From an uncultured Algibacter sp. (lineage in GTDB: Bacteria > Bacteroidota > Bacteroidia > Flavobacteriales > Flavobacteriaceae): 64,000 nucleotides of DNA. A program made the position numbers and the translations under genes. The notes under the pieces were generated by a model. That model was given only the letters and a program-made list of their open reading frames with translations, ran no database searches and had not been told where the DNA came from. Location of the stretch: NCBI RefSeq assembly GCF_947490405.1, contig NZ_CANLGU010000001.1, forward strand, positions 620,001 to 684,000, written 5' to 3'. Positions 63,968 through 64,000 of this stretch are shown piece after piece (position 1 is the first letter of the stretch; the number at the start of each line of letters is the position of its first letter).

Positions 63968-64000
63968 ACTATTGTGTAAACCCGATTCAATAATAGTTTC

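Noticed and set aside
1-64000. Search for tRNA, rRNA, CRISPR, phage and insertion sequence genes
   Set aside because: No cloverleaf, repeat-spacer array, integrase or transposase was seen in the window; the repeats found are short non-coding elements.

Overview
The window is about 64 kb of an AT-rich bacterial chromosome from a member of the Bacteroidota, most likely the family Flavobacteriaceae. The evidence is: promoters of the Bacteroidota type (TTG, a spacer near 19, then TAnnTTTG), type IX secretion (T9SS) sorting domains at the ends of secreted proteins, a LeuRS with lineage-type insertions, many SPII lipoproteins, DUF4271/DUF4296/DUF3098 genes found mainly in this phylum, and flavobacterial intergenic repeats. 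I see no phage, insertion sequence, CRISPR array, rRNA or tRNA gene. Coding density is high and no gene-free gap exceeds about 300 bases.

Layout. 1-4.3 kb: end of a lactonase gene, rpsP, rimM, a DUF2383-like protein, trmN6 and a glutaryl-CoA dehydrogenase. 4.4-12.3 kb: a very large protein that I match from memory to PPi-type PEP carboxykinase, a probable copper-linked pair (small Cys membrane protein plus Met/His-rich outer-membrane protein), an SGNH lipoprotein, a metallophosphoesterase and a DUF1853 protein. 12.3-17.6 kb: YegP-like protein, 2Fe-2S ferredoxin, NifU-like and Mrp proteins, then trmB-lysE-atl and a glycosyltransferase. 17.6-21.5 kb: a PhoB/PhoR-like two-component pair, a tiny T9SS protein, a LuxE-like protein and a YHS protein. 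21.6-28.1 kb: tyrS, an epimerase, the dpm1-pyrC-DUF4296 operon, DUF4271 and hemD. 28.4-30.7 kb: two lipoprotein genes of unknown role, one with an HExxH-type motif. 31-36.9 kb: pckA, DUF423, saccharopine dehydrogenase, Lrp and glyS.

37-43.3 kb: a two-propeller T9SS protein, comF, an Ig-like lipoprotein, an omega-amidase and a Lys/Glu coiled-coil protein. 43.3-48.6 kb: a methionine-type aminotransferase, a LytS/LytTR pair and a three-gene exported thioredoxin/lipoprotein/TPR operon. 48.6-56.8 kb: a membrane-anchored MutS-like ATPase, BI-1, a membrane zinc peptidase, alanine dehydrogenase, SemiSWEET and leuS. 57-64 kb: EamA, ftsX, DUF3098, glycerate kinase, uppP, truB, a small barrel, a TonB-like protein and a thioredoxin-like protein.

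Most genes are core housekeeping, with a concentration in translation (S16, RimM, TrmN6, TrmB, TruB, TyrS, GlyS, LeuS). The parts most worth a second look are the 1152-residue PEPCK-like protein alongside an ordinary ATP-PEPCK, the nearly cargo-free T9SS protein divergent from a two-component system, the membrane-tethered MutS homologue, the fused double-propeller protein, the unknown lipoprotein pair at 28-31 kb and a four-copy intergenic repeat with conserved ends and a varying short hairpin. All family names rest on reading motifs by eye; no database search was run.
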